Assembly (NCBI GenBank): GCA_039096225.1
Contig: JBBPEB010000028.1
Span: 563,501-627,500, forward strand
Direction of reading: 5' to 3'
DNA length: 64,000 bases
Source of the DNA: Blastocystis sp. Blastoise
Lineage: Eukaryota > Sar > Bigyra > Opalinata > Blastocystidae
Position numbers and translations under genes: made by a program. Below, piece by piece: positions 1 to 13,373 of this stretch (positions within the stretch are counted from its first letter, which is position 1; the number at the start of each line of letters is the position of its first letter). Under the pieces are notes generated by a model, which had not been told where the DNA came from, did not search any database, and was given only the letters and a program-made list of their open reading frames with translations.

Positions 1-104
1 CATTATTAATTTATAGGATATACGTCACAATGACACGTTTGGTGAATAGTATTATGAAAAGATCATTACAGTTCTCATTTTTTTATTTCTTTTTCACTTA
101 AAAA

Positions 105-1487
105 ATGAAAGGTTTTCTCGTTTTATTATTTGTGGCTTCCGTTTTCGCTTTAGATAATGGTCTTGCTCTTACTCCTCCTATGGTATGTTTTTATTGCCCT
201 TTATGCTGTCACTCATTCTCATTTATTGCTTTATTCTTATTTATTTTTTGATTCTATAGGGATGGATGCCTTGGGAACAATATCGTTGTACCATTGATTG
301 TAAGACTCATCCTGACGGTTGTGTTAATGAAGATCTTTTCATTAAGATGACTGATAAAATGGTTGAAGATGGTTATCTTGAAGCTGGCTATGATGTATAT
401 ATATTTCTAAATTCATTATTTATTTCTTTATTATTTTATGTATCGATTTCTACTAATTTTGTTTATTTTAACAAGAAATAAGTCATTATTTATTATTTTT
501 ATATAGCGTATTAATATTGATGATTGTTGGTCTACTCATGAAAGAGATGCTAACCATCGTTTAGTTCCTGATCCTGAAAGATTCCCTCATGGTATGAAAT
601 ATGTTGGTGATTACATGCATAGTAAGAATATATACTTTGGTATTTACAACGATTATGGTACTTTAACTTGTGAAGGATATCCTGGTTCTAAGGGTTATCT
701 TGAAATCGATGCTGAAACTTTCGCTTCTTGGGGTGTTGATGCTCTTAAGATGGATGGATGTTACTCTGAAGTTTTAGATCAAATGGATGCTTATCCTGCT
801 ATGTCTTATTTCTTAAATGCTACTGGTCGTCCTATTCTTTATTCTTGTTCTTGGGCTGCTTATGCTGGTTCTACTGATAATTATAAATATTATGAAATGT
901 TACCTAAATATTGTAACTTATGGAGAAATTGGTGGGATATTCGTCCTACTTGGGCTTCTATTCGTCAAATTATGACTGTTTTTGGTAATACTAGTTTATG
1001 GTTTAAATATGCTGGTCCTGGTCATTGGAATGATCCTGATATGATTGTTATTGGTATGAAAGATGGTCTTAATAAAGATGAATCTGAAACTCAAATGGCT
1101 ATTTGGTCTGTTCTTGCTGCTCCCTTATATATGACTAATGATTTAAGAAATATTACTTCTTGGGCTAAGGAAATTCTTCTTAATAAGGAAGTTATTGCTG
1201 TTGATCAAGATCCTTTAGGTATTTCTGGTTATAGAATTGGTGAAGCTAAGAATGAAGAAGTCTGGGTACGTCAATTACAAAATAATGAATGGGCTATTGT
1301 TTTATTAAATTCTAATGATCAACCTGCTACTGTTACTACTAAATTCTCTGAATTCACTCAAGTTAAATCTTTTGCTCTTCGTAACTTATTTACACATACT
1401 GATTTAGGTATATTTACTGAATCTTATACTAATGAACAAGTTCCTCCTCATGGTGTCATCATGCTCCGTGCTGTTCCTCAAAACTAA
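105..1487 (+). CDS. Secreted alpha-galactosidase, glycoside hydrolase family 27
   Basis: Three exons (105-182, 260-394, 507-1487) give about 397 residues. Introns begin GTATGT and GTATAT and end TATAG. The N-terminus MKGFLVLLFVASVFA is a signal peptide, so the enzyme is probably secreted or lysosomal. GH27 signatures appear in order: LTPPMGWMPWEQ, NIDDCW, the nucleophile motif KMDGCY, the acid/base region RNWWDIRPTW and AGPGHWNDPDM. A beta-sandwich C-terminal domain ends in PPHGVIMLRAV. The family hydrolyses terminal alpha-linked galactose, and some members act on N-acetylgalactosamine. Length is normal for a eukaryotic GH27. Codons are strongly biased to GGT, GCT and GAT, unlike the accessory genes downstream, which suggests high expression. 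The start is the only ATG that precedes the signal peptide in frame. Exact sugar specificity is not decidable here. Confidence 0.95.
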
Positions 1488-1969
1488 ATCTATATTTTTT
1501 TTATAAATATAGAAATTTATATAGATTTTAGTATGTTTCTTAGAAAATTGTTTTGCTTTTTTTTCATTATTTGTATAACAACAAAATCTACTGATTGATT
1601 TTGGCTTTCAAAAATAATTGCTTATTATAAAAAAATATTTGTATTTGTTTGTTTGTGTTTTTTTGCAGAACTCCAGTTGGCACATAACAAAGTTAAATTA
1701 TTTATATCTAATACATGATTAAAAAAGAATATTCATATACAAAACATTATTATATATATAAGTATTATAAAGGGATCTATTTTATTTATCTTCTCCTAAT
1801 ATTTTATATTTTTTTAATTTGAAAATTTGTTGTTTTATAAAAAGAATTACTTGTTTAATAATACACACGTGATATGCGAATATATTTACTACTTTAAAAT
1901 AAATATCAACCAAAAAAAAGTATTTGAATAACATGGATTATCAATATATATTTATAGTGAGAAGAAGAA
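1488..1969. other. Intergenic, no gene seen
   Basis: AT-rich sequence with T-runs just after the alpha-galactosidase stop, probably holding its 3' end and polyadenylation region. No open frame with family-like content was found. Confidence 0.5.
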
Positions 1970-3260
1970 ATATTATGTTTATTATTTAATATATATAGAA
2001 ATTCTTTAGAATCACCTTATAAGGTAAATACAGAAAAAAGTATTCTTAGTCTAATATTCATTATAAAAAGCATTAGTAATGTAAAAGTATATGTGTACAA
2101 TTGATTTATATCAATTTTTGATCAGTATATCCTCCAAATCTATTAATATGATTATTATGATATATATTCAATTATTGTTACTGCTTCTCCTTTATTATCA
2201 CATTTTCTATGGAATTCTCTAAAGAATAATTATGCTTTATATAATATATAATAAAAAATACAATATATATATCTACATAATAATTTCTATCACTTTTCTT
2301 TGCAAAACCAATTAAATAATTGACTATTATAGTGTTATATACAATATATAAATATAGAAATGATATATGAATATTTTCTATCCATTTTACTAATAAAATT
2401 TCTTTGATTACCTAATAAATAATAGATTCCAGTTTCTACTCTATTTCGATCTATTTTTCAAGATCATTATTAGAAATATACATATAAACCATTTTTACAG
2501 ATTCATATATATATAAATTGTTTATTTCTTCATAATATTTTTTTTATCATAATCTTCTACATACTTATTAACAATTTAATTATATAATTTATTCTTCTAT
2601 AATAACTACTTTATAGTTCATTTTTTCTTATCATTCTTATAAAAAATAACTTTATAATATTTTTATATTGTTTCACACTATTATTTTTTCAACAATAAAT
2701 TTTCAATGATTCTTCAGGAAGAGATAAATAATAATATTCAGAGAAATCCAAATTGTATTAATCTTCTTCATAAAACAATATATAAAACTTTCATTGTCTT
2801 ATTTAAAGAAAAATAAATCAATAAAGAAATGGTAGTTTATCATAAGGATAATCTAAATAAATTTTTTCATCAACAGTTCTTCAATTTATTTAGATTATCA
2901 TATAAGTAGCCATCTGCTATACTATTTGTGATTTTTTTAAGAAACAAAGTAGATTAATGCTTGTGAATCTAATGTAATCAATTTTATTATCATTATCATT
3001 TATATTCAGATCATATTTATGAACCTATGAAGATTTTTGGATAATTATACGTGGATCATCACCATTCTTATCATTCATTCTTTCATAACTTCTTGCTATT
3101 CAATTCTTAATTTCATTTAAGACTCATTCAAATAAATATAATCATTCATTCACTTACTTAAAATACAAATCAAATCACCAATCAGTCTTTCAAAACGAAT
3201 TACATCCTTCTGAATATCAACAATCTTACTACCATCAAATTCTACATTCTCTTTTGCCAT
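1970..3260 (-). pseudogene. Decayed BTB/TLDc gene copy
   Basis: The minus strand reads from an ATG at 3260 into MAKENVEFDGSKIVDIQKDV and onward for about 36 residues to a stop. This matches the start of the intact gene at 14916 (MVKEKVLFDIDKFNRLKEDI). About 1 kb further on, 2110-2330 matches the TLDc core of that gene: the segment for FGGYTDQDW and the run for the Thr-Leu-Ile strand. Then 1975-2030 matches the beginning of its second exon (EHN/LNNE...KEF). Between these blocks are many stops and indels. Gene order and direction are kept over about 1.3 kb, so this is a collapsed paralogue and not chance similarity. No coding potential remains. Confidence 0.8.
2847..2899. repeat. 17-bp perfect inverted repeat (hairpin)
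   Basis: Arms at 2847-2863 (GATAATCTAAATAAATT) and 2883-2899 are exact reverse complements separated by 19 nt. The hairpin lies inside the decayed TLDc copy and has no counterpart in the intact gene. Confidence 0.7.
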
Positions 3261-4724
3261 TCTCTACCATATAAGAAGCGAAATAAACAAAAATACTTTA
3301 AACAGAAAAAAATCTCGATTATTTGGAAAAAAATTATTTATTTCTAATTAATAGCTTATTCTACATATATAATTATCAGTATTATTTCAGATGCTTATGA
3401 ATAATCGTTATTTACAAGGATATCCTATAAATTTTTAAATTAGATAGTTCATTGTTGATCTTTACTTCATTGATTACTTTAAATCGTTGATTTGATGCTT
3501 ATTTTGAATATAGAAGAACTTATAAGTAAAATATCATTTTTAGTTTTTTCATATTATTCACTTTACATACATTTTGATTGATAATCTTCTTATTTTTCTA
3601 TATACACAGCTTTATTTTAATTTATAAGATATTCATAAATTCATATTTGATAATTTTTATTTTAATTGATATGATTATTATGTTATTCTTGTAATTATTC
3701 CCATTTTCTACTATTTTTATTAAATTATTTATTATTACATATTACATTTACTATATATATCTCTATTCATCGAATAGAATGTTTTCTATTATCTCCTTAT
3801 ACAGTTATATCTTCTTTATTTTCTATCTCCTTCTTATTCTTCCACTTTCATTTCATAATATTTAATTCTTTATATTTTATATAATACCTTATTAAGCTAT
3901 TATATACTAATCATAATCATAATTATTAGTTATTTATTATCAATATATATTGCTTATGTGTCATTGATATAGTAATAGAAATTATGTATGCATGAATAAT
4001 TAAAAATATTTTCTATTATACATGTATTTTATTATTCTTAATAAATAATCAATATTTTAGAATTATTCATTGTGAAATAATATAAGAATTAAATCACTAT
4101 TGTTTCAAATAAATTCTTGTTATCAACATAAATAATTCATTTAATAAAATATTTTTACATCTGTTTCTATTTAATTATATATTTAAAAAAAGTAACTATT
4201 CTATATCATAAATGTATAAAATATATTAAAGAATTTATAAAACTATATATATCTCAATTTCCTTTTGACACTTGTGTAAAACAACTTTAAAAATCAATTA
4301 TCTTTATATAATCAAGATAAAAAAGGAATTCTTATTAATTCTTTCAATAGATTAAGACAAATAGATCTCAAAAAAAATTTTCTTTATTATTATATAAAAA
4401 CTATATATTATTTAAATAATTATAGTCATCCATATATAGGAGATCATTGTCACAATAATAATTCTGTAGAAATATTTATCTATTTATTTTTAACTGAATA
4501 ATTAAAAAAAAATAATCAATTTATAATAATCACAATTAATACTTTATATATTTTGAATAATTGTCACCATTAATTACGTTATATTTAGTCACAACTTCTT
4601 CAAAAAAAAAAGAATAATTCTTTATATATAGAATTAATAAAAACATTAAAAATAAATAAAAAAATATAATTCGATATAACAGTATAAAGAATAAAAACAT
4701 ATATATAGAAAGGAATCCACATAC
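3261..4724. other. Intergenic, no gene seen
   Basis: About 1.46 kb of AT-rich sequence upstream of the decayed TLDc copy and downstream of the LRR gene on the minus strand. No open frame, tRNA or family relic was recognised. Confidence 0.45.
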
Positions 4725-7700
4725 TTAGTCAAATAAATAATTCACATGATTTCCCTGAATAAATGCGGAATCCTTTAATTGTTGTTTATATGTTTCAATT
4801 TGTTCATATGAAATATCATAACCTATATAATATATAATTAATATATATAACTATTTATATACAGATAAAAGAAATATATTTCAATTTAGGAATTTTTCCA
4901 ATAGTAATAACATTAATAAGATTTAATAATTGGCTTTCTTCATAAATATCTATAAAAAAATGAAATTTCACTTAAAAATCTAATTAATAATTTACATATT
5001 TTTAAATATTTTATATTCTGAGTTTTGTTTTCATTTATACAATCAAATAACGTTTCTATCTCAAATTTACTCATCATCTGCTCTAAATAAAAGTATACTA
5101 CTTTAAAAAGATATACATATATATACCTTTATTACCAATAATTGTATTCATAAATGAATTACTATCATATTTACATCGAAAAATTGAATCAAAAGAATTA
5201 TAAATATATTCATCATAAGAATAATAATAAAATATTTTAATAAAATCTAGCCACCAAACTTTACCATCTTGACCATTTTTACCTATATATGTATATATAC
5301 ATATTATTTAATAAAAATAATTTTTAAACAATGATTAGATTATATATAAATATATGCATGATTTATAATAAATCATATAATTATAATTACTAATATATAT
5401 ACAAATCTTGATAGATTTTAATTTAGGGAAATTATCTGTAGTGTATAGTTTGCAAAAATTATCATTTGGTATATCTTCAATATCTAAAGTAATATTTAAA
5501 AATAATATTATGACGAAATATATAGTATACTAATATTAAAACATTATAAATAATATATATATATACCTAGATTTAATTGAGTTGTATTATGGAAACAACC
5601 TTTAGGAATGAGTCGATTTATAAAAGTAATATAACAATCTATAGTAATAATAGTTAAAATGAATAATTGAATTATTGATTAATATAATACATATATAGTA
5701 ATAATTACATTGTAGAGTAACAACAGAAACCTTAGAAATTAGTTTCTCCATAAGGTTTTCTAATATGGTAATATATTCAAGTGGTAAGTCTTCTTTAAAA
5801 TATTGTACTGAATATATATATATATGTATTTATGTACTTTATAATATAATATACAATCAATTGTTAATTCATGAATAGAATTAAATTTATTGTCATTAAA
5901 AAGAGTTGATATCCACATTAAGTCTATATCAATAATAATACCGAAAACTATAGATATGATAAAAATGTAATAATAAATATATAAGAATAAGTAATATACA
6001 ATTAATAGTTAACTTATTCAAATGTTGTAATACATCACTCTTAATAAATCTTTCTAAAGAAATTTTAGTATCATCATTATATTCATTATCTATAAATTAC
6101 TGAATTGTAGAATTAGTAGAGTATTTCAACAATATATTTATTAGATATATTTGAATACTGTTAAAAGCGAATATTAATTCATCTATGTTTTGTTTAGAAT
6201 CTTTCAAATAATCTAGCTTTGCAACATTTTCAGAATCACCAGAATCAACTTTATAGAATATAATATATAGAATATATATAATAATGTATAAAAAGACCAT
6301 ATATATATCATACCAAAAAGTCTATGCATCGAAATAAGATCTTTCTCTAATAATTCTTTTAAATGAGGAAAATTATAAATACAATCAGATCCATCTATAC
6401 TAAACTTATCAATATGAATTGAATGAGTATAGGCAAGTTCATCTATACGAATAGCTATTTCTTCTTTTAGTGTATAACCAATTCTATCTATTTGAATAGT
6501 ATCAATCATAGATATTATATTAACAGGAAATAAAGACTGATAATTATTAGTATCTAATACATATAAACAACTAATTTATAAATATACTTATTTCAGTTTT
6601 ATAATTAATTATATGTAATTTTGGGAAACATTTTTTCGTTAATGAAGATAGATTAAATAATTCTATATATATAATTATATATTTATTTACTAGTTATATA
6701 TACCATCATTATCTTCATCATCATATATAAGTTCAGTAACATTTGGGAATACATGAGTTGTGATGACACTCATAAACATATTATCATCAATTATCCTAGT
6801 CATTTCTTTAATCAATTTAACACTTAATATAGTTAAAGAATCAAAAACAACTTCTTCAAAATATTTCATAATCATTTTTGTATCTCTTTTTGAATAACAA
6901 TCTAAAAGAAGTCATTTAATTTACTAAATATATATTTACTTACATTTACCTAACTTGATTTGAGAAACAGAATAAAATGAAGGAAGGCATAATAATTGAG
7001 ATATACCATGTTTTGAAGATACTCTATCAATACTATTTAGTATATATATATATAAATTCACAATATAAAATTTTAGAATAATATACCAAAATGATTTATC
7101 ATTTGCTTTATCTATAAATATTAATAATAAATTTTATGATTTTATAGTATATATATACCATCATATTTAATACTGACTATATCATCTAAAATATATTCAT
7201 CTTTAATTTCATTAATTTCTACATTTAAATAATCATTTGTATATATAGCTTCATTAACTACATATTTATATAATTTAGGGTACTCAGTCTTTTGTCTTTT
7301 TCCATTATAAGGATCAATAAAATTATGTAAATAATTTAAATTATTATTAATTATAGAAACAAGCTTATTATATTCATTCATATCAGATTCAGTATAATAC
7401 TCATAATGTTCAGGATTATTTACTTTAAAGTAATATTTACCAAATAAACGATGATATTCCATTATATATTCATCACTATTTGGATTTAATAATTGTTCTG
7501 TTTTCTTATAATGTGTATTTACTATATATATTTATTAATATTGATTACATATATAAATACCAGCAATATATAATTCTTTTAATGAAGGAAATATATCTTT
7601 TATACACGATGGACATATATATTCTAATGGAATATTTGAAGCATAATCATCTATATATATAATATATAATATATAATAAATTTACATGTAATTCTAACTT

Positions 7701-8301
7701 GAGCAACATTCATCATTTTAATAAGAAGAGAATAATATAATAATTCATCTTTTCTTTTTGGCATAAATAAGTCTATAAATATATAATATATATATATACA
7801 TACTATTCACACGTATCTCCTTCTTTTCTAAATTGTACAATTCCATAGGTATACGTGATTCTTTGTCTTCACAATAATATCCAGATACATCAAAATTATT
7901 GTCTTCTAAATATTTATAGAATAATTCTTTAACATGAAATAATAAATCACTTTGAATAACGTTATTTATCGTAATTGAATATTCAATAAGTGTTTTATAT
8001 ATATCATAACTATCTCGTAGATTTAATGAATCAATATCCATGTTTTCTTCCATCAAAAAATCAATCACGCTTTTCATGCTTAATGAAGGCATATCTATGT
8101 AATAGCTACCATCTTCATATTTCTCAGAGTGTTTAATGATATCATAGAACGGTAATTGCTGATATTTCTCAATAAATTCTTTTGGAATCCATAATTTCGT
8201 CTCATCCTGGAATGTAAATAAATCTAGAAAAACAAATAAATATTTCTCAATAATATTTAAATACATTTATCTTCAGTTAATTGAAAATCACTTGTTGGCA
8301 T
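4725..8301 (-). CDS. T1/BTB-like domain plus leucine-rich-repeat family protein, copy A
   Basis: A many-exon gene that starts at the ATG at 8301 (MPTSDFQLTEDKY). The first intron is 8224-8264; exon 2 runs from 8223. The N-terminal ~110 residues (TKLWIPKEFIEKY, then SYYIDMPSLSMKSVIDFL) resemble a T1/BTB fold: a strand, an F/Y-rich helix and an acidic YIDMP strand. After this come repeated units of about 50-70 residues with LRR-like cores such as FPSLKELYI, YPKLYKYVV and FPNVTELIY, nearly one unit per exon. Introns are 30-80 nt, (TA)-rich and mostly phase 1. The last exon reads YDISYEQIETYKQQLKD and stops at 4725-4727. Copies B (9.3-13.1 kb) and C (15.2-19.5 kb) on the other strand share the layout. 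The function is unknown; a BTB plus LRR layout would fit a substrate adaptor, but this is inference. Exon edges in the 3' half are approximate. Confidence 0.6.
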
Positions 8302-9329
8302 CACTTGAATTCAACTATAATGACAATGTAATCCGATATTAATATATTTTAAAAAGTATTTTCTTATATATACAATAAATAAATGCTTTAGAAAATGTTA
8401 TACTCTATTATAAACATCATAAATCATTAATAAAAGAACAAACAAAACTTGCAAATTTTTTAGAAGAATCTTCATGAAAATAAATAAAAAATGATTAGAG
8501 AATTGCTAAAAGACCGCGAATATATTTAGAAAGTTTTTTTTTTGTTATATATGTCTCTTTAAGCAATTTTTGAGCATTTAAAATGTTCCTTTAGATCAAT
8601 TCATGCAATATAGCTTCGTATAAAGAAAAGGAAATATGAATATTAATGGATTTTTATTTTTTCATTTGATTTTCTTTTAATTATACTTGTTCAAATCTTG
8701 ATTTTATGCTCTAGGAATTCAAAAATAATAGATAAATATGATGAAGTGACTCAAATAATGTTTCTATAATGTGAATGAAGTCATTTTGAGATTAACTTAC
8801 GAATTATTCAATAATTTTAATTAATATGATTTATATATATGCGTCTCTAGTTTATTTCATAATTAAAAATAGAAATATACCTTAGTTTAACCACATAAAT
8901 AGCGTATTTTGTGAAATACTTGATATAAATTCATAATAAAATACTTTTTGAGTATAATAGCAATCTTAATATATAAATATTCATTAAAATGAATCATATA
9001 TACAATATTGACTGATATAAATAGATAAAACAATCAAACATGAATTTTAAAACTTGTGAATTCATTTGAGGGATTCAGTTTACAACTGAAATTGTTTGAA
9101 TATTTTTATTTTTTATTATTGTCGATTTTTCATTCATATTCAATATTTAACAAATATTTTTTATTTTAAACACAAATATCAGATATTTTTATTGTGAAAA
9201 TATTAAATAATGTTTGAAGAAGAGATGCAAAAAACAAATTGTCAAGAAAAACAAAGTATTTTTTCTATTCATACATACTAATCATAAATATATAATTTTT
9301 AAAGCGTCATCTATATTACAGGATGAATA
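8302..9329. other. Intergenic, divergent upstream region of copies A and B
   Basis: AT-rich sequence between the divergent LRR-family copies. No open frame or RNA gene was recognised. Confidence 0.4.
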
Positions 9330-9600
9330 AAAAATCACAATTTCAAATTCTCTTCTACAATAATATCCTAATTTCATGTTTTCTTTGATATCTATGAATA
9401 CTAATGATTTCATAGAAGGATAAAAATCTTATTACATTGATCTTCCAAGTTTATCAATACATAAAATGATCCCATTTGTGGAGAATGCAAAAATTCTTGA
9501 TGTTTTGTCTTTAGAAGATGTAATTTCAATTCATTCAGATATACATCATTTTTTTTTGAGATGAATCCTATGAAGATGAGATAAAAATATATACATTTCT
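9330..9600 (+). pseudogene. Broken T1/BTB-like N-terminal domain of LRR-family copy B
   Basis: Plus-strand translation gives DFIEG, then a stop, then KSYYIDLPSLSIHKMIPFVE, followed by LDVLSLEDVISIHSDIHHFF and another stop. It aligns with the intact domain of copy C (AYYIDCPCLSISTLLQF, then VKDIINMYKTIQFYF). Two in-frame stops (near 9420 and 9563) interrupt it. It lies just upstream of the LRR part of copy B, in the expected position, so the 5' end of that gene has decayed or a new start is used. Confidence 0.65.
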
Positions 9601-9745
9601 TTGGGATTCTTTGAGTATTTTTGTTGTGAATAATAATTGTGGACTGTATTTTATTTTATAATATATAGAATTAATGAAAGCAATGAAATGCACATAATAC
9701 GATTTCAACTCATTATTTATGGTTTATTTATTATTAAATATATGA

Positions 9746-12700
9746 ATGTATAGATATCATAACAGAAGAGAGAAATCAATTATTCTATCAATATTCTCCA
9801 TTATTTGATTTCTTTAATATTACAATTGTTACTTTAAAATGTATATTTATATAATATATATATTATTAATATATATAGTTGATTTCTCTGAAGACATTCC
9901 ATATGAGTATATATATCCCTCTAATTTACATGAATTATTTCCAAAACTAGAAATGTTTCTTATAGACGTATATTATAATTATTTACATATATATATATTT
10001 GAATTTATTTTATACATAGCTTCTTATTATTCTCAAAGAAAAGAGATATATATACCTCCTTCTGATCCTCATTATACTCTATTATATAAAGAATATAAAC
10101 GACAATATTATGAAACTTATTTTCCAAAAGAATATTCTAATTATAGAAGATCAAGAACAGATAGAGAAAACAATTATATATATAACAATTTAATTCATAT
10201 ATATCCAGAAGAAAAGAAGAAGAATATATGAATAAAAAAGAAAATGATATTTCTCACAAAAATGTAGATAAAGAAATAAATGAAGAAAACAATGAAATAA
10301 AACCAGATCTATTTGTTATACTTTCAAGCTATTCCCGTGATTATGATGCACAACAAATGGAGTTCGAGAAGAAGAATTTATTATTATATAATAATAAATA
10401 TATTTCTTATATGAAATTTATATTTATCCAAGATGGAGGTATATATATAGATTAATATAATTTATATATATAGAACGAGATATACAACATCCAATTGTAG
10501 AGTATATAATCATATTTTATTGTTTTTGTACTCTATATAATTGAATAAATTATTTTATTATTAGAATATATTTATAATATATAAATATGAATAGGCTATC
10601 GTTATCTTCGTGTTCAACGATAGTCTTCTATTTACTTCATCTTCCAATAATGAAGCATATTAAACAACTAGTCACTATTCGTATATATGTAATAACTATT
10701 AAATATATATATATTAGAGAATCCTAGAGTAAAGATTCAATTCGATATTCCTCCATTATTAATAACAATTAGAGATGGATTAGTAGATACTATTATTATA
10801 TTCAACATATTCAATTGTAATATATATAATCTATAATACTTATTATTATATAGTTATTCAACCAGGATTATATCCTGAATATATTCAATTATTTAAAGAT
10901 ATTATTACTACTCATGTATTTCCTAATGCTACTACATTAAAAATAACATGTATATATAATATATTTCAATATATTATATAAATAATATTTATAGATTATT
11001 CCTATGATTTATATATACCTCTTTTACAAGACATATTGCAATTAATAACAAAAAATCATTTTCCAAAGTTGCATATATATGATATCAGCAATATTATTCG
11101 AAATGAAATTCATATATATAAAGAGAATTATAAATTTATTTTATTTTCTGAATCTATAATACCACTAATGGATACTATAGTTTATGATAAAGATATATTT
11201 GCTGATATCTCAAAGAATGCTGTGCTGTATCCAGAAATATCAGAAGATATATTGAATACTAATAATACTAATTATTTTACTATTCAATGTATATATAAAT
11301 GGTATTATGAATTATTATACTATGTATATATAGGTTCATTTTTTTAAATGAATATGATGTTGTGTGGAATAAGTTAATGAATTCTAAAGTCATATACTTT
11401 AATAATCTAATTATTGATTGTACATATATTATATCATTATTGTTAATATATTTATATATAATAATATTATTATTTCTATATTCTTTTAGTATATGAGATG
11501 AAATATTCTAGATTTGATATTTCTCAAATAAATCTAAAAGAGTGTATAGTTAAATCACTTATTCTTAGTATATATATATTTGTATATATCTATTTAATAT
11601 AATAGATGCGAATTTATCTTAGTATAAGATATTAAATAAATTGAAAAATTGCATGAAAGATATAAATTATAATGAACTTCAAACACTTTTTATTAACTGT
11701 ATTTGATTTTTTTTATTCTCTATTTATTCTATTTACTATTTTATTTATTATATAATTTATAGTAAATCCATATGAAGATGAAGAGTATGAATATGATAGT
11801 GATTATGAAGATGATGAAGATTATAGTGATGAAGATGAGAATATTATGTGAATCAATATATATATGAATATTTCTCATTTTTATCTGTTGGAAACTATAA
11901 AAACGTGACTACTTTGTCAATAGAGGATATAACGTTCTATTCTATTCATGGTTATATAAAAAACAAAATAAAAGTTGAAACCATACAAATATTATATCAT
12001 TTCTTCTCCTTGTTCTCTAATAATCTTACTAGAATAGAATTAACTTGTATATCAATCTATATATTATATATATATATATATAGATTGTTTCTTTGTATTC
12101 TATATATTCAATGATTGCTTATCTCTCCCTTTACTTGAAAATATCAATTATTTTAAAATAGCAATTTGTATGAATTATAATATATATTTGAGTCAATTAT
12201 ATATATAGTTAATAAAAATGAATTTAATGATTTAATGACAAATATATACTCGTTATTTAAGAATAATAAATTGAAAAAACTTCAAACATTGGAAACTAGT
12301 TATATTTCTAGTATGCTTAATAGTTATATTGATAATATAAATATATATAGAAGATAACGATAGTTTTGATGAATTATTTACATATATTATGCTATTTAAA
12401 GAAGACTATATTAGAACTCTTTCTTGTTTCAAACAGATAATACTTAATATTCAAGATATATTTTTGTATCATTAATATATTTATATATCTTATATTCATT
12501 TTCTATTTAATTATTTAGTTGTAAGTATTAGTTATATACATATCCTTTTATTGTTAAAAATATATTCTTATTTTTATATATATTAATTATATTACTATTA
12601 GAATCTCAGAATGAATATACTATTCAAAATATATTGGAATCATTTCCTTCTTTTTCATTTTCTTTTCATAATTCAATTCAATGTATATCTATGAATAAAA

Positions 12701-13054
12701 TAATGAAGAAATATAAAGATATATATATTATATATTGTAAGTATATATATAATCAATTAGAAATGGAATATACTCAGTTAATTGTTCAATTAGATTTATG
12801 TATATATATAGTATTATTCCACATTATTCATTATATATAGTTATAGTAGATAATCCTTATATAAAGAATATTATAAACTTAATTGCAAAGAATTCTTTTC
12901 CTTATTTAAGAATACTGTACTTATATAACTCATGTATATATTTATATATTATGTTTTATTATATTTATATATAGACATAGAGTTTGATTATAGATCTATT
13001 TTAGAAGATTACAAAAAGAAATATAATTCACAACTATCAATTATATATAAATGA
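9746..13054 (+). pseudogene. LRR-family protein, copy B (probably decaying)
   Basis: Exons separated by GTATAT...TATAG introns match copy C block by block: DIITEERNQLF against DIFTDTRNQLF, and FSEDIPYEYIYPSNLHELFP in both. LRR-like cores follow (FPKLHIYDISNI, ENLTRIELTC-type units) to a final exon ending LEDYKKKYNSQLSIIYK and a TGA at 13052-13054. Evidence of decay: the T1/BTB domain upstream holds stops, and two open frames overlap out of phase at 10228-10231 with no GT...AG pair to join them. That is a one-base frameshift relative to the expected protein. Other apparent breaks, for example near 11340, are solved by using a nearby alternative GTATTA donor. It may still be transcribed. If expressed from an internal ATG it would lack the BTB-like domain. 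Confidence 0.5.
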
Positions 13055-13373
13055 GAAAAATAAAGAATATCTAGATTTTTTTAATTGTTAATAAATAATG
13101 TTTTATATATTGTTATGTAATTATGTTTGTAATATATAATTTGTTACTGTTGTAAATGAAATAATCTATTAAAAGTGATTATTTTTTTAACTATTTTAAA
13201 GCCAAACCCATTAATAAATATAAACATATAATTAAAATAAACACTTTTAGATATTTATATAAAAAAAATATACAATAAAAAAATATAATAGTTTATAAAA
13301 AATGTTAAAAAGTAATTACATATATAAATATATATTAAAGAAAATTGATATTTTTATATATAAATAATTGTTC
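13055..13373. other. Convergent intergenic spacer
   Basis: About 320 nt between the 3' ends of LRR copy B (plus) and the TLDc gene (minus). It is AT-rich with oligo-A/T runs and shows no gene. Confidence 0.5.

Noticed and set aside
2120-2240. Initially read as the 3' part of a functional TLDc gene
   Set aside because: Stops and indels throughout 1970-3260 show that it is a relic.
11270-11350. Apparent frameshift in LRR copy B
   Set aside because: It is resolved by using the GTATTA donor at about 11300, which restores the frame (FIFLNEYDVVWNK).
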